A stretch of 64,000 nucleotides of DNA, from positions 124,001 through 188,000 of the forward strand of contig NZ_JACVEL010000005.1 of NCBI RefSeq assembly GCF_014518315.1, read 5' to 3'. Within the stretch, counting starts at the first letter, position 1, and every line of letters starts with the position of its first letter. Both the position numbers and the translations under genes were made by a program. Below the pieces are notes generated by a model. It saw only the letters and a list, made by a program, of their open reading frames with translations, did not search any database and had not been told where the DNA came from. Shown piece after piece: positions 27,101 to 37,302 of the stretch. This DNA comes from Taishania pollutisoli. GTDB lineage: Bacteria > Bacteroidota > Bacteroidia > Flavobacteriales_D > Crocinitomicaceae.

Positions 27101-27284
27101 GATCAGATTTTTAGCCTTCAGATGACACATGTCGTTATCGCCATATTGCGATGTGTCAATATTTCAATTCAACAAGAACCCCTGTTATAAAAAAAGGCTC
27201 ACCACATCCCAGCTGAGTTTGCCGGTTTAATTTACTAATTGGATTAGCAAGGATGCCCGGCTCATCACATCACCCTTAAAACAT

Positions 27285-27316
27285 AAAAAAAACTCCCCGG
27301 AGCAATCCGAAGAGCT
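27285..27316 (-). terminator. Terminator of fumC
   Basis: On the minus strand CTCTTCGG pairs with CCGGGGAG (two G-T wobbles) across a six-base loop and is followed by eight T. Confidence 0.85.
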
Positions 27317-27347
27317 TTTAGAATTATATCAGATACCAGATCAAGAA

Positions 27348-28736
27348 TCAGATCATCTTGCGCGGATCTACCAGTTCGTCGTATTCTTCAGAAGTTACAT
27401 ACCCCAACGTAAGTGCCGCTGCTTTCAACGTTGTTCCTTCCTCGTGTGCTTTGTTTGCAATCTCTGCTGCTTTGTAGTACCCGATTTTCGTATTCAAAGC
27501 GGTAACCAGCATCAGTGAATTGTTTACCAATTCGTCAATTCTTCGTTGATTCGGTTCAATCCCCAACGCGCAGTGCTCATCGAATGAACGGCACGCATCT
27601 CCCAACAAACGTGCGGACTGCAGGAAGTTAGCAGCCATCATCGGTTTGAATACGTTCAGTTCGTAGTGTCCTTGCGTTCCTCCGATTGTAATTGCAACGT
27701 CATTCCCCATTACCTGCGCACATACCATTGTCATGGCTTCACATTGTGTCGGGTTTACTTTCCCCGGCATGATGGAAGATCCCGGTTCATTTGCAGGAAT
27801 AATAATTTCTCCGATTCCGGAACGAGGTCCGGAAGCCATCATACGGATGTCATTCGCAATTTTGTTCAGAGAAACTGCCAGTTGTTTCAATGCTCCGTGT
27901 GATTCCACAACAGCATCATGAGCAGCCAGTGCTTCAAATTTATTCGGTGCAGTTACGAACGGCAACTGTGTAAATTCAGCGATTTTTTTCGCAACCAGTA
28001 CATCATAGCCTTTCGGTGTGTTCAGTCCTGTACCTACAGCCGTACCACCCAACGCCAGTTCTGATAAATGTGCCAGGGTATTTTTTAATGCTTTCACTCC
28101 GTAATCCAACTGAGCGACATAACCGGAAAATTCCTGTCCCAATGTCAACGGTGTGGCATCCATCAAGTGGGTACGTCCGATTTTCACGATATCCGCAAAT
28201 GCTTTCGCTTTTTTATCCAATGTATCGCGTAACCGGATCACAGAAGGAATCGTGTTTTCAATCAAAATCTTGTAACATGCAATGTGCATTGCTGTCGGAT
28301 ACGTGTCATTTGAAGACTGAGATTTATTCACATCATCGTTCGGCTGCAATGTTTTTTCGCCTTCTCCGATTACCTTTCCGGCCAAAACATGTGCACGGTG
28401 CGCGATCACTTCGTTCACGTTCATATTACTTTGCGTACCGGAACCTGTTTGCCAGATTACCAATGGAAATTCATTCGCTAATTTTCCTTCCAGAATTTCG
28501 TCACACACCTGTGAAATTGCGTCTCGTTTTTCAACTGCCAACACTCCTAATTCATGATTCGCATGAGCTGCTGCTTTTTTCAGGTATGCAAATGCCTCAA
28601 TAATTTCTTTCGGCATGGAACCTTCTTCTCCGATTTTAAAATTGTTTCTTGAACGTTCTGTTTGTGCTCCCCAGTATTTATCTGCCGGCACCTGAACTTC
28701 CCCGATCGTGTCCTTCTCTGTTCTGTAAGTACTCAT
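27348..28736 (-). CDS. fumC: Fumarate hydratase, class II
   Basis: FumC interconverts fumarate and malate in the citric acid cycle without an iron-sulfur cluster. The 462-residue protein begins [20 protein letters not shown], has the substrate loop [30 protein letters not shown]-like [12 protein letters not shown], and the superfamily signature [17 protein letters not shown] with the catalytic Ser near residue 320. Length is typical. A TATATTCG sequence, one base off the -7 consensus, lies upstream; a terminator follows. Confidence 0.98.
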   Translation of the reverse strand: MSTYRTEKDTIGEVQVPADKYWGAQTERSRNNFKIGEEGSMPKEIIEAFAYLKKAAAHANHELGVLAVEKRDAISQVCDEILEGKLANEFPLVIWQTGSGTQSNMNVNEVIAHRAHVLAGKVIGEGEKTLQPNDDVNKSQSSNDTYPTAMHIACYKILIENTIPSVIRLRDTLDKKAKAFADIVKIGRTHLMDATPLTLGQEFSGYVAQLDYGVKALKNTLAHLSELALGGTAVGTGLNTPKGYDVLVAKKIAEFTQLPFVTAPNKFEALAAHDAVVESHGALKQLAVSLNKIANDIRMMASGPRSGIGEIIIPANEPGSSIMPGKVNPTQCEAMTMVCAQVMGNDVAITIGGTQGHYELNVFKPMMAANFLQSARLLGDACRSFDEHCALGIEPNQRRIDELVNNSLMLVTALNTKIGYYKAAEIANKAHEEGTTLKAAALTLGYVTSEEYDELVDPRKMI

Positions 28737-28885
28737 ATTCTCTATTTTTTGGTGTTTTTGTCGTGTGCGAATATAGGTATTTTTTGAAAATGGTCTTTCG
28801 ATTATTTTTCACAATCAATGCGCAACTGCATCTCCTTGTCAATTAAAAGTGGGCGAAGGACATCCTTTAATTAAAGTGACTTTTG

Positions 28886-28893
28886 TATTTTTG
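28886..28893 (+). promoter_or_regulatory. -7 element of the CsaA-like gene
   Basis: TATTTTTG fits TAnnTTTG and would give a leader of about 37 bases. Confidence 0.5.
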
Positions 28894-28936
28894 AGCAACT
28901 GTCCGGAATCAGCGGATCAGTCGTAAACAATCAGAA

Positions 28937-29281
28937 ATGGAACAAGACAAGGAATACATCACCTGGAGCGATTTTGAAAAAGTAGAAATCCGGGTAGGAA
29001 CAATTATTAGTGCGGAAGTGTTTGCAGAAGCACGAAACCCCGCCTATAAAATTGTCATTGATTTCGGGGAGTTCGGAACCCGGAAAACATCTGCACAGGT
29101 CACCCGGCTATATGAACCGGAAGCATTAATCGGAAAGCAGGTAACAGCTGTCATCAATTTTCCACCCAAACAAATTGCCAACATACAAAGTGAATGCTTA
29201 TTACTCGGCGCTGTTGACGGAAAAGATGTAACACTGCTAACAACAGACAAACCGGTGAAAAACGGCTTAAGAATCGGATGA
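28937..29281 (+). CDS. csaA: tRNA-binding-domain protein, CsaA-like
   Basis: The 114-residue protein is a single OB-fold tRNA-binding domain, as in CsaA and the C-terminal part of methionyl-tRNA synthetase: WSDFEKVEIRVGTIISAE, then NFPPKQIANIQSECLLLGA and the closing LTTDKPVKNGLRIG. CsaA was described as an export-related chaperone in Bacillus that binds tRNA; the role in Bacteroidota is unclear. It is separated from asnB by 78 bases that contain a promoter element for the latter. Confidence 0.9.
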   Translation: MEQDKEYITWSDFEKVEIRVGTIISAEVFAEARNPAYKIVIDFGEFGTRKTSAQVTRLYEPEALIGKQVTAVINFPPKQIANIQSECLLLGAVDGKDVTLLTTDKPVKNGLRIG

Positions 29282-29346
29282 TCGCCGGGAAAAAGAATTT
29301 ATCAATGATTTAACAGATCAAACAATGGAAACTGTTGTTCGATTAT

Positions 29347-29354
29347 TATCTTTG
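29347..29354 (+). promoter_or_regulatory. -7 element five bases from the asnB start
   Basis: TATCTTTG fits TAnnTTTG and is followed by CTCCT and ATG, so the asnB mRNA may be leaderless or nearly so. Confidence 0.5.
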
Positions 29355-29359
29355 CTCCT

Positions 29360-31264
29360 ATGTGTGGAATAGCTGGATTTATTGATTTTCAACGACGTTC
29401 GTCTTCAGAAGTACTGCAAGCGATGACCGACACCCTCTACCACAGAGGTCCGGACGGAGCAGGGTATGAATACGTTGAAACGCAACAGGCGCAGATTGGA
29501 TTGGGACATCGACGGTTGGCCATTATTGACCTTACTGATCACGGAAAACAACCGATGCCATTTCAGGAGTTGTGGATTACATTCAACGGTGAAATATACA
29601 ATTTCAAAGAAATCCGAAATGATTTGGCTGCTCTGGGACATTCGTTTACCAGCGAATCGGATACGGAAGTCATTTTGCATGCCTTTCACCAATGGGGACA
29701 GGACTGTTTGCACCGTTTTATCGGGATGTTTGCATTTGTGATTTACAATCCGGTAACTAATCAGGTGTTTATCGCACGGGACCGGACGGGAATAAAACCG
29801 TTGCATTATTATTTCGCAGACGGACTGTTTCTCTTCGCTTCGGAACTAAAAGCTTTTCACCGGCATCCACGGTTTCAGAAAAAGATCAACCTGAACGCTG
29901 TTGCCGCTTTTATGCAATATGGTAATGTTCCCGGAGATGAAAGTATTTTTGAAAGCTGTACCAAACTACTTCCCGGACATTTTGCTCTATTGGACTTAAC
30001 GCACCAAACACTTACTGTTTCCCGTTACTGGAATGTCTACGATGCTTACAATAAACCGAAACTGACACTTTCATTTGAGGAAGCGAAAAAAGAAACGGAA
30101 CAACTCATCCAATCGGCATGTAACTACCGGATGATTGCCGATGTACCGGTAGGGATTTTTCTGAGCGGAGGATATGACAGTACAACCGTTACAGCTTTAC
30201 TCCAAAAAGAGCGTTCGCAACAGTTAAAAACCTATACAATCGGTGTACCGGATATCGGGTTGAACGAAGCTCCTTACGCGGAGGACATCGCCAAACACCT
30301 GGGAACGGAACACACTACTTATACCTGCACCGAAAAAGAAGCGCTGGAAGTCATTTCCCAACTTCCATTCTTCTATGATGAACCTTTTGCGGACAGCAGT
30401 GCCATTCCGACACATTTGGTAAGTAAAATTGCCCGAAAAGATGTGACTGTCGCACTCAGCGCAGATGGCGGGGATGAAGTATTCGCCGGGTACAACCGTT
30501 ACGATTACCTGATGCGGTACGGAAAAAAAATCAATGCAATCCCGTCTTTTGTCCGAAAGGCAGCAGCGGGAATGATGCATGTGATTCCTTCGGAGTCCAT
30601 TCCGGTACTGAAAAACAAATATAATTTTCACAACCGTTATGAGAAGTTGAAAGGGATTCTCAAAAATCCTTCTCCGGAACGAATCATGTTGAGTCTGAGT
30701 CAGCAATTTACAGACAACCAGATCAATCAATTATTTGCCCGGCAACTACATGTGTCTTCCAATGCATACCAAAGCAAAGAGTTGCGAGCGGACAACCATT
30801 CTCCACTCGCCTATGTGATGGCAATTGACTATCAGACATATCTTCCGGACGACATTCTTCAGAAAGTAGACCGGGCTACGATGTCTGTTAGCCTGGAAGG
30901 AAGGGAACCGTTGCTGGATCACCGGGTAATTGAATGGGCGGCACAGCTTCCGGATGATTACAAGTACCACAACGGAATTAAAAAATACATCTTGCGTGAA
31001 ATCGCGCATCAATACATCCCTGAACGGTTGCTAAACCGTCCGAAAATGGGGTTTGCCATTCCAATTGCCAATTGGTTGACAAATGAGTTGCGGCCTGTCG
31101 TAGAAGAATACCTGGAAGAAAAACGCATTCGCGAACAGGGGATTTTTAACTGGGATTACGTCCACAAGTTAACATCCGGTTTCCTCGGGGGTAAAAAGGA
31201 ATTTGATGTCAAAATCTGGTATTTACTCATGTTCCAGATGTGGCATGAAAAATGGATGGAATAG
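29360..31264 (+). CDS. asnB: Asparagine synthase (glutamine-hydrolysing)
   Basis: The 634-residue enzyme combines an N-terminal class II glutamine amidotransferase domain (MCGIAGFIDF, nucleophile Cys2; LGHRRLAIIDL; FNGEIYNF; SESDTEVI) with a C-terminal ATP-dependent synthase domain (PP-loop SGGYDST at 269-275, ALSADGGDEVFAGYNRY). It should amidate aspartate or, as in some cell-surface clusters, another carboxyl group. The start is fixed because Cys2 must be exposed after Met removal. Glycosyltransferase and secreted-protein genes follow, which leaves a surface-polysaccharide role open. Confidence 0.95.
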   Translation: MCGIAGFIDFQRRSSSEVLQAMTDTLYHRGPDGAGYEYVETQQAQIGLGHRRLAIIDLTDHGKQPMPFQELWITFNGEIYNFKEIRNDLAALGHSFTSESDTEVILHAFHQWGQDCLHRFIGMFAFVIYNPVTNQVFIARDRTGIKPLHYYFADGLFLFASELKAFHRHPRFQKKINLNAVAAFMQYGNVPGDESIFESCTKLLPGHFALLDLTHQTLTVSRYWNVYDAYNKPKLTLSFEEAKKETEQLIQSACNYRMIADVPVGIFLSGGYDSTTVTALLQKERSQQLKTYTIGVPDIGLNEAPYAEDIAKHLGTEHTTYTCTEKEALEVISQLPFFYDEPFADSSAIPTHLVSKIARKDVTVALSADGGDEVFAGYNRYDYLMRYGKKINAIPSFVRKAAAGMMHVIPSESIPVLKNKYNFHNRYEKLKGILKNPSPERIMLSLSQQFTDNQINQLFARQLHVSSNAYQSKELRADNHSPLAYVMAIDYQTYLPDDILQKVDRATMSVSLEGREPLLDHRVIEWAAQLPDDYKYHNGIKKYILREIAHQYIPERLLNRPKMGFAIPIANWLTNELRPVVEEYLEEKRIREQGIFNWDYVHKLTSGFLGGKKEFDVKIWYLLMFQMWHEKWME

Positions 31265-31310
31265 AACGGAGCGTTTTTAAATCGACAACAACTCCTTCTC
31301 ACCTTTCACA

Positions 31311-33587
31311 TTAACGTGCGATCTGTAATTTTGTAACCCGTCCGTCAATGGTTATGAAATAAACACCGTTTGTCAGTTTTTCTGTATTGATTACTGTTTC
31401 AGCAGCCACAATCCGTGTTTCAAACAGCCTTTTCCCTGTCAAATCCATGACAGCAACCACTGCATCCAGCGGTGCTCCGGAGATGGTAACGTAATTCTTT
31501 GCGGGATTGGGAAACAATGTAACTACTTGCTTCTCGTTCTCTTTGATCCCCACATTGCTTACCGTTACATTTTGGACGGATGACGTTCCTGTACAACCGT
31601 TTGAATTCGTCACCGTTACAGTGTAATTACCCGATTGTGTCGGCGTATATGTTTGTGAAGTTGCACCAGGAACAGGGTTTCCGTTTCGCTTCCACTGATA
31701 ACTTGAAAATAGTTGGGTGGAAAGTGTGATTCCGCTTTGGGAAATAGTAGGTGTTGGCAAAGGATGAATTGTAAGCGACAAATGAACAATACTATCACAA
31801 CCATTTGAACTGGTTAATGCGAATGTTGCAGTAGTGTTACTTTGTGTATAGGTCTGTCCGTTTATCCAAGTAAACGATCCGCAAGCTGTTCGAACATCTG
31901 TTCCTGTCGCATTGGGTAAAACAGTGAGATTTAATGTAACAACACTATCACAACCCGCGGGAGTTGTCAATGTGTGCGTAGCGGAATTATTTTCAGCAGT
32001 ATATGTATTTCCGTCAATCCATTGCAAGCTACTTCCTTCACAAATTGTCCGAACATCCGTAGCTGTGGCCGGATGTCCGATGGTCAAATTCAAGGTTACA
32101 ACAGAATCACAGCCAAGTGCGCTTTGAAGTGTGAACGTAGCCGTATTGTTATTTTCCGTGTAGGTAATATCATCAATCCAGGTATATGTCTCACAGGCAG
32201 TGATTTGATCTGTTGCAGTGAATGTGTGCGCTTTATCCGTTTCATAACAACCGAGATCAACAACACAACCTTGCAATCTTGCCTGTTTGTTTAAGTCCAG
32301 ATTATACGACGAATAAACAAAACTGTTATTGCCGGCATTGATACATGGTGAGGTTTCCGACAATGAATAATCATACGAACCCGCATTAAAATTTGAAGTC
32401 GCCGACAAATTAGGATTGACGAATTGCGGATCCTGGTTCATGATGTTAACCCCGTTCGTATACCCGTTTTCAATCAAACAATCGGCAACATTATTTCCCA
32501 ACTTCATCTGCCTGCCTGCATAAGGTGTATTTCCATAAATGATGCAATTCCTTACTTTATGGTGTGCTTTGTGCAGTTTGATCATCTCGCTCTGAATGGT
32601 GTTTACATACACATTGTAATTATGTGCAATCGTACAATTGACCATTTCAAACGTTTTTGCGGTGCTGGAACCGTTGAGTTGCCCTATGGATATAAACGTC
32701 GGGCTGAATGTATTTACTTTATTTCCGATTAAATATGAGTTTAAAATTTTGGCATTATTAAATTCATCAATATGTAAAATACCGTTATCGCTCGAATTAT
32801 TAGTAAATATACACCTGTCGATGAGTATTGATTGATACGGGGCAGAATTGTCGTGAACAGCACCACTATAGGCTACATTCCCAACAAACTTACTGTCCCT
32901 GATAACGAGATTAGAATACCCGTCATTGTTATTGAAAGTATAGATTGCGCCACCGTTACCGCTACTTTGATTGCTAATAAATTCGCATTTTTCAATGGTG
33001 ACATTAGAACTACTGATATAAAGAGCTCCACCATAACTAGATGCTCTGTTGGAATAAAAATAGCAGTTCTTAATGAATAAATGACCGCTCAGGGAAGTCA
33101 GGTAGCGCAGTCCTCCTCCTGTCTGACTGGAACCATTGCAATTTCCATTCATTATCCGAAATCCGTCTAACTCAATTGTTGAGGTGATATTACTTCCCCT
33201 GATTACATTATAAGAATTGTCAGAAGTTTCTCCTGCCTGACCAATATCACCATTTAGTACTGTCGGATTACCGGCAATGTTTCGCTCGGCAATACTTGTT
33301 TCATTTCCCGCAAAACCGCCGTACATATTCACACCGTCCCTTAGAACAAAGGCTGTTGTTCTTGTCGTTGATGTTGTAGGTTTATACTGCCCTGCAGCTA
33401 CCCATATTTCATCACCGTAAACAACACTGCTTAAAGCAGTTTGCAGGCTGGTAAACGCATTCTCCCAGCTCAATCCGTTCTGAGTTCCTGAAGCAGCAGC
33501 ATTGACATAATAAGTTGTTGCATATGATTTTAAAAGAGAACCTAAAGAAAATAGCGTTATCAGTAAAATGTTTCTTGTGGTTGTCAT
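31311..33587 (-). CDS. T9SS-exported beta-helix adhesin-like protein
   Basis: With the ATG at 33587 the protein has 758 residues: a signal peptide (NILLITLFSLGSLLKSYA), a right-handed parallel beta-helix region of the choice-of-anchor type (YYVNAAASGTQNGLSW, YGGFAGNE, repeated GGALYISSSN-like turns) to about residue 440, three tandem ~52-residue modules each containing CDSVV or CDSIV, an Ig-like domain (SYQWKRNGNPVPGATSQTY) and a C-terminal type A sorting domain (VTLFPNPAKNYVTISG, ending KLQIAR). It should be exported by Sec, then by T9SS, and anchored or released at the surface. An upstream in-frame ATG at 33623 would precede the signal peptide by 12 residues and is unlikely. The ligand is unknown. 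Confidence 0.88.
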   Translation of the reverse strand: MTTTRNILLITLFSLGSLLKSYATTYYVNAAASGTQNGLSWENAFTSLQTALSSVVYGDEIWVAAGQYKPTTSTTRTTAFVLRDGVNMYGGFAGNETSIAERNIAGNPTVLNGDIGQAGETSDNSYNVIRGSNITSTIELDGFRIMNGNCNGSSQTGGGLRYLTSLSGHLFIKNCYFYSNRASSYGGALYISSSNVTIEKCEFISNQSSGNGGAIYTFNNNDGYSNLVIRDSKFVGNVAYSGAVHDNSAPYQSILIDRCIFTNNSSDNGILHIDEFNNAKILNSYLIGNKVNTFSPTFISIGQLNGSSTAKTFEMVNCTIAHNYNVYVNTIQSEMIKLHKAHHKVRNCIIYGNTPYAGRQMKLGNNVADCLIENGYTNGVNIMNQDPQFVNPNLSATSNFNAGSYDYSLSETSPCINAGNNSFVYSSYNLDLNKQARLQGCVVDLGCYETDKAHTFTATDQITACETYTWIDDITYTENNNTATFTLQSALGCDSVVTLNLTIGHPATATDVRTICEGSSLQWIDGNTYTAENNSATHTLTTPAGCDSVVTLNLTVLPNATGTDVRTACGSFTWINGQTYTQSNTTATFALTSSNGCDSIVHLSLTIHPLPTPTISQSGITLSTQLFSSYQWKRNGNPVPGATSQTYTPTQSGNYTVTVTNSNGCTGTSSVQNVTVSNVGIKENEKQVVTLFPNPAKNYVTISGAPLDAVVAVMDLTGKRLFETRIVAAETVINTEKLTNGVYFITIDGRVTKLQIAR
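31755..32228 (-). repeat. Three tandem ~52-residue modules in the beta-helix protein
   Basis: Each copy has an AC or IC cysteine, a W-I-D/N-G/D turn, a TYTxxNxxATxxLxxxxGCDS core and ends in LNLT or LSLT. Copies are roughly 53, 53 and 52 residues. I recall such modules in many Bacteroidota surface proteins. Confidence 0.8.
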
Positions 33588-33745
33588 ATCCTTTTCGTTA
33601 ACAAATTTTTGGTGAAAATACAAACATTTTCATTTACAGGTAACTATTCCCATTCAAATTCAATGTAAAACAAATTTTCTATTTTGTCCCGTTATACAAT
33701 AAAAACAACGACATTTACCTTCTGAATCTTTTTTATTAAACACAG

Positions 33746-34966
33746 ATGAAAACCGTTTTGTACATATCCTATGACGGAATGACTGATCCCCTGGGGCAAT
33801 CACAGGTGCTCCCCTATCTTCGCGGGCTCTGTAAAAACGGGTATCGAATCAGTTTGATCAGTTGTGAAAAGAAAGAACGGTTTGAACAACATCGGGAACA
33901 AATTGAACGCATTTGCAACGAGGCAGGTATCAACTGGCATCCGCTCAGTTATACAAAAAAGCCTCCGCTACTTTCCACAATTTGGGATTTGAAAAAAATC
34001 AATCGAAAAGCAGAGCAGCTTTATAAAACGGAACGTTTTCAACTTACACATTGCCGGAGTTACATCGCCGCGCTGGCAGGTATTCGCATGAAAAAGCGCT
34101 ATGGAACAAAAATGCTCTTTGATATGCGTGGTTTCTGGGCAAACGAGCGTGTCGACGGAAATATCTGGAATTTATCCAATCCGTTATTCAAACAGGTGTA
34201 TGCATTCTTTAAACGAAAAGAACGCATTTTCTTATCGCAATCCGACCACATTATTTCACTAACTGAAAACGGCAAGAACGAGCTACTTTCATGGAATGTA
34301 CCGGCTGTTCATGACTCAAAAATTACGGTCATTCCATGCTGTGTTGACCTAAATTTGTTTGATCCCGAAACCATTTCACCGGATGAGCAGAACAATAAAC
34401 GTGCGTCGCTTGGCATCGGGAAAACCGATTACATTGTCGGTTATGTCGGTTCAATCGGCACCTGGTACATGTTGCCGGAAATGCTGGATTATTTTGCTGT
34501 ATTCAAAAAACACCATCCCGCTGCCCGTTTTTTATTTGTTACCGGCGAACATCCTGCGACTATTTTAGCTGTCGCACATGAAAAAGGAATTGATTCTTCA
34601 GCGATTCTTGTCACTTCCTGCCTGCATAAAGAGGTTCCTCTACACATCTCGCTGTTTAATGAATCGGTTTTTTTCATTCGTCCGTCGTATTCCAAAAAGG
34701 CTTCGTCTCCTACCAAACAGGGAGAAATCATGGCCATGGGGATTCCGTTGGTCTGCAACGCGGGAGTCGGAGATACGGATCGGATTGTGAGGCAGTATCA
34801 TTCGGGAACAGTCATTGAAACATTGAACGATGTGTCGTATGAACAAGCTGTCGGAAAAGGAATTTCCTATGACCGGAACAAAACACTAACCGGGGCGACC
34901 GAATACTTTTCCCTGGAATCCGGCGTGGCGCGTTATGCTAAGATTTACGAAACATTGATCGGATAG
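33746..34966 (+). CDS. Family 4-like glycosyltransferase
   Basis: The 406-residue protein has a GT-B layout: N-terminal VLYISYDGMTDPLGQSQVLPYL (acceptor domain), ending in a donor domain with VGYVGSIGTWY and the closing segment PTKQGEIMAMGIPLVCNAGVGDTD, where the Glu of KQGE would contact the nucleotide sugar. No membrane segment is seen. Such enzymes build surface polysaccharides; donor and acceptor are unknown. It is a single gene between the divergent beta-helix gene and dnaK. Confidence 0.85.
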   Translation: MKTVLYISYDGMTDPLGQSQVLPYLRGLCKNGYRISLISCEKKERFEQHREQIERICNEAGINWHPLSYTKKPPLLSTIWDLKKINRKAEQLYKTERFQLTHCRSYIAALAGIRMKKRYGTKMLFDMRGFWANERVDGNIWNLSNPLFKQVYAFFKRKERIFLSQSDHIISLTENGKNELLSWNVPAVHDSKITVIPCCVDLNLFDPETISPDEQNNKRASLGIGKTDYIVGYVGSIGTWYMLPEMLDYFAVFKKHHPAARFLFVTGEHPATILAVAHEKGIDSSAILVTSCLHKEVPLHISLFNESVFFIRPSYSKKASSPTKQGEIMAMGIPLVCNAGVGDTDRIVRQYHSGTVIETLNDVSYEQAVGKGISYDRNKTLTGATEYFSLESGVARYAKIYETLIG

Positions 34967-35011
34967 GCTGTCATCCCGAAACCGACAAGTTGTTTTCTTT
35001 TTTATTCTTTC

Positions 35012-35045
35012 TGTCATACTTCCTGCCAATTCGTCACATTCCTGC
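35012..35045 (+). promoter_or_regulatory. Direct repeats upstream of dnaK, possible activator site
   Basis: GTCATACTTCCTGC at 35013-35026 is repeated as GTCACATTCCTGC at 35033-35045, 20 bases (about two helical turns) apart. They lie about 60-90 bases before a sigma-54-like element. An inverted TGACA half-site is at 35074-35078. Confidence 0.4.
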
Positions 35046-35099
35046 TTTCTTTTATTGCCTGTTTTCGCAAAAATGACATAAAAACTGCTTTTTTTTCTG

Positions 35100-35116
35100 T
35101 TGGCACAATGATTGAC
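35100..35116 (+). promoter_or_regulatory. Sigma-54-like -24/-12 element of dnaK
   Basis: TTGGCAC then five bases then TTGAC. The GG doublet is followed after ten bases by GA where GC is the rule, so it is one base off the core consensus. The start site would be near 35127, leaving a leader of about 28 bases. No TAnnTTTG element is present in the region. Confidence 0.5.
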
Positions 35117-35154
35117 TACTGACTACCAAATCAAAAATTGAAAATAATAATACA

Positions 35155-37050
35155 ATGGGAAAAATAATAGGAATCGATTTAGGGACAACCAACTCATGTG
35201 TAGCCGTAATGGAAGGAAATGAGCCGGTGGTTATCGCTAACTCAGAAGGAAAAAGAACAACTCCATCTGTTGTAGGCTTTGTCGAAGGTGGAGAACGTAA
35301 AGTAGGAGATCCGGCAAAACGACAAGCCATCACGAATCCTACAAAAACGATCTATTCGATCAAGCGGTTCATGGGAAGCTCTTTTGATGATGCAACATCT
35401 GAAGTAAGCCGTGTACCTTATAAAGTGGTAAAAGGAGACAACAACACACCACGTGTTCAAATTGACGACCGCACGTATACTGCACAGGAAATTTCGGCAA
35501 TGATTCTTCAAAAAATGAAGAAAACAGCTGAAGATTACCTGGGACAGGAAGTAACGGAAGCTGTTATTACTGTTCCTGCTTATTTCAATGACTCTCAACG
35601 TCAGGCGACAAAAGAAGCAGGTGAAATTGCAGGTTTAACAGTTAAACGTATCATTAACGAGCCGACAGCTGCTGCATTGGCTTATGGTTTGGATAAAAAA
35701 GGAGTTGACCAGAAAATTGTGGTATTTGACTTCGGTGGTGGTACACATGACGTTTCGATCCTTGAATTGGGTGACGGCGTATTTGAAGTATTGGCAACTG
35801 ACGGTGATACGCACTTAGGAGGTGACGATGTGGATGAAGCAATCATCAACTGGCTGGCAAGTGAATTTAAAGCGGATGAAGGTGTAGATTTACGTCAGGA
35901 TCCGATGGCTTTGCAACGGCTGAAAGAAGCTGCTGAAAAGGCAAAAATCGAATTGTCTTCAACAACATCAACAGAGATCAACCTGCCATACATCATGCCG
36001 GTGAACGGAATTCCAAAGCACCTGGTGAGAACATTGCAACGTTCTAAATTTGAGCAATTGATTTCTGACATCGTTGAACGCACCATCGCTCCTTGTCGTT
36101 CTGCACTGAAAAACGCAGGATTGTCAACAAGTGATATCGACGAAGTAATTCTTGTGGGTGGTTCTACACGTATTCCGATCATTCAGGACGCAGTAGAGCG
36201 TTTCTTCGGAAAAGCACCATCGAAAGGAGTAAACCCGGATGAAGTAGTTGCTTTGGGAGCTGCAATTCAGGGAGGTGTCCTGACAGGAGAAGTAAAAGAT
36301 GTATTATTGTTAGACGTTATTCCACTGTCATTGGGAATCGAAACAATGGGGGGTGTTTTCACGAAATTGATCGATGCGAACACAACGATTCCGACAAAAA
36401 AATCGGAAACATTCTCAACGGCATCTGACAACCAACCTTCCGTAGATATTCACGTGTTACAGGGAGAACGTACAATGGCGTCCGACAACAAGACACTGGG
36501 AAGATTCCAATTGTCTGACATTCCACCTGCGCCGAGAGGAGTTCCTCAAATTGAAGTAACATTTGACATCGATGCGAACGGAATCATGAACATTTCTGCG
36601 AAAGATAAAGGAACAGGAAAACAACAGTCTATCAAGATTGAATCTTCTTCCGGTTTATCAGACGAAGAAATCGCACGTATGAAGGCGGATGCCGAAGCAC
36701 ATGCGGAAGCAGACAAAGCACGTGCGAAAGAAGCTGAAACGATTAACAAGGCAGACTCGTTGATCTTCCAGACAGAACGTCAGTTGAAAGAATACGGAGA
36801 TAAAATTCCGGCAGATAAAAAACAACCGATCGAAGATGCCCTGGCAGAATTAAAGAAAGAATTCGAAGCGAAAAATGTAGCGAATCTGGAGCCGGCAATG
36901 GAAAAACTGAACAACGTATTCCAGGCTGCTTCACAGGAAATGTACAACGCGGCAAATGCACAAGGAGAAAATCCGGGGCAGGATGCCGGAACAAACCCTA
37001 CAGATGAAGTAACAGATGTCGACTTTGAAGAAGTAGAAGACAAAAAATAA
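35155..37050 (+). CDS. dnaK: Molecular chaperone DnaK (Hsp70)
   Basis: DnaK binds exposed hydrophobic segments of proteins in an ATP cycle with DnaJ and GrpE. The 631-residue protein begins [18 protein letters not shown] (phosphate loop), has [39 protein letters not shown], the interdomain linker region [16 protein letters not shown], the substrate-binding domain and ends in the acidic [11 protein letters not shown] tail. The GGTHD in place of the common GGTFD is a small oddity near residue 198. dnaJ and grpE are not adjacent. A terminator follows. Confidence 0.99.
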   Translation: MGKIIGIDLGTTNSCVAVMEGNEPVVIANSEGKRTTPSVVGFVEGGERKVGDPAKRQAITNPTKTIYSIKRFMGSSFDDATSEVSRVPYKVVKGDNNTPRVQIDDRTYTAQEISAMILQKMKKTAEDYLGQEVTEAVITVPAYFNDSQRQATKEAGEIAGLTVKRIINEPTAAALAYGLDKKGVDQKIVVFDFGGGTHDVSILELGDGVFEVLATDGDTHLGGDDVDEAIINWLASEFKADEGVDLRQDPMALQRLKEAAEKAKIELSSTTSTEINLPYIMPVNGIPKHLVRTLQRSKFEQLISDIVERTIAPCRSALKNAGLSTSDIDEVILVGGSTRIPIIQDAVERFFGKAPSKGVNPDEVVALGAAIQGGVLTGEVKDVLLLDVIPLSLGIETMGGVFTKLIDANTTIPTKKSETFSTASDNQPSVDIHVLQGERTMASDNKTLGRFQLSDIPPAPRGVPQIEVTFDIDANGIMNISAKDKGTGKQQSIKIESSSGLSDEEIARMKADAEAHAEADKARAKEAETINKADSLIFQTERQLKEYGDKIPADKKQPIEDALAELKKEFEAKNVANLEPAMEKLNNVFQAASQEMYNAANAQGENPGQDAGTNPTDEVTDVDFEEVEDKK

Positions 37051-37081
37051 ATTATCAGGCCTTTACTCCTAATTTATATAT

Positions 37082-37111
37082 AAGCCGCCTCACAAGGGCG
37101 GTTTATTTTTT
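37082..37111 (+). terminator. Terminator of dnaK
   Basis: CCGCC and GGCGG, extended by A-T and G-T pairs, enclose a TCACAAG loop and are followed by TTTATTTTTT. Confidence 0.85.
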
Positions 37112-37302
37112 ACTCCAAATTTGTTTTTAAATCACATGAAATAATAGTACATTTGGGTAATACCAAAATGACAAATTTATGTATGCCGGGATTCTTGACT
37201 GAGGATTAAAATTCAATCGGGATTCTGTCCGTTTTAACAATAATTTAATTGACTATCGTTGAAATCAAGCATACATTTGAACCGTTTTTAAATTAAACCA
37301 AT

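Larger units (their letters stand above)
26955..27347. other. 393-base gene-free stretch with three hairpins
   Basis: No credible coding frame is present. It holds a strong 12-bp hairpin at 27063-27093, a bulged inverted repeat at 27124-27157 (GACACAT with ATGTGTC, and inside it ATCGC with GCGAT) and the fumC terminator at 27285-27316. The remainder is AT-rich without recognised motifs. Confidence 0.7.
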
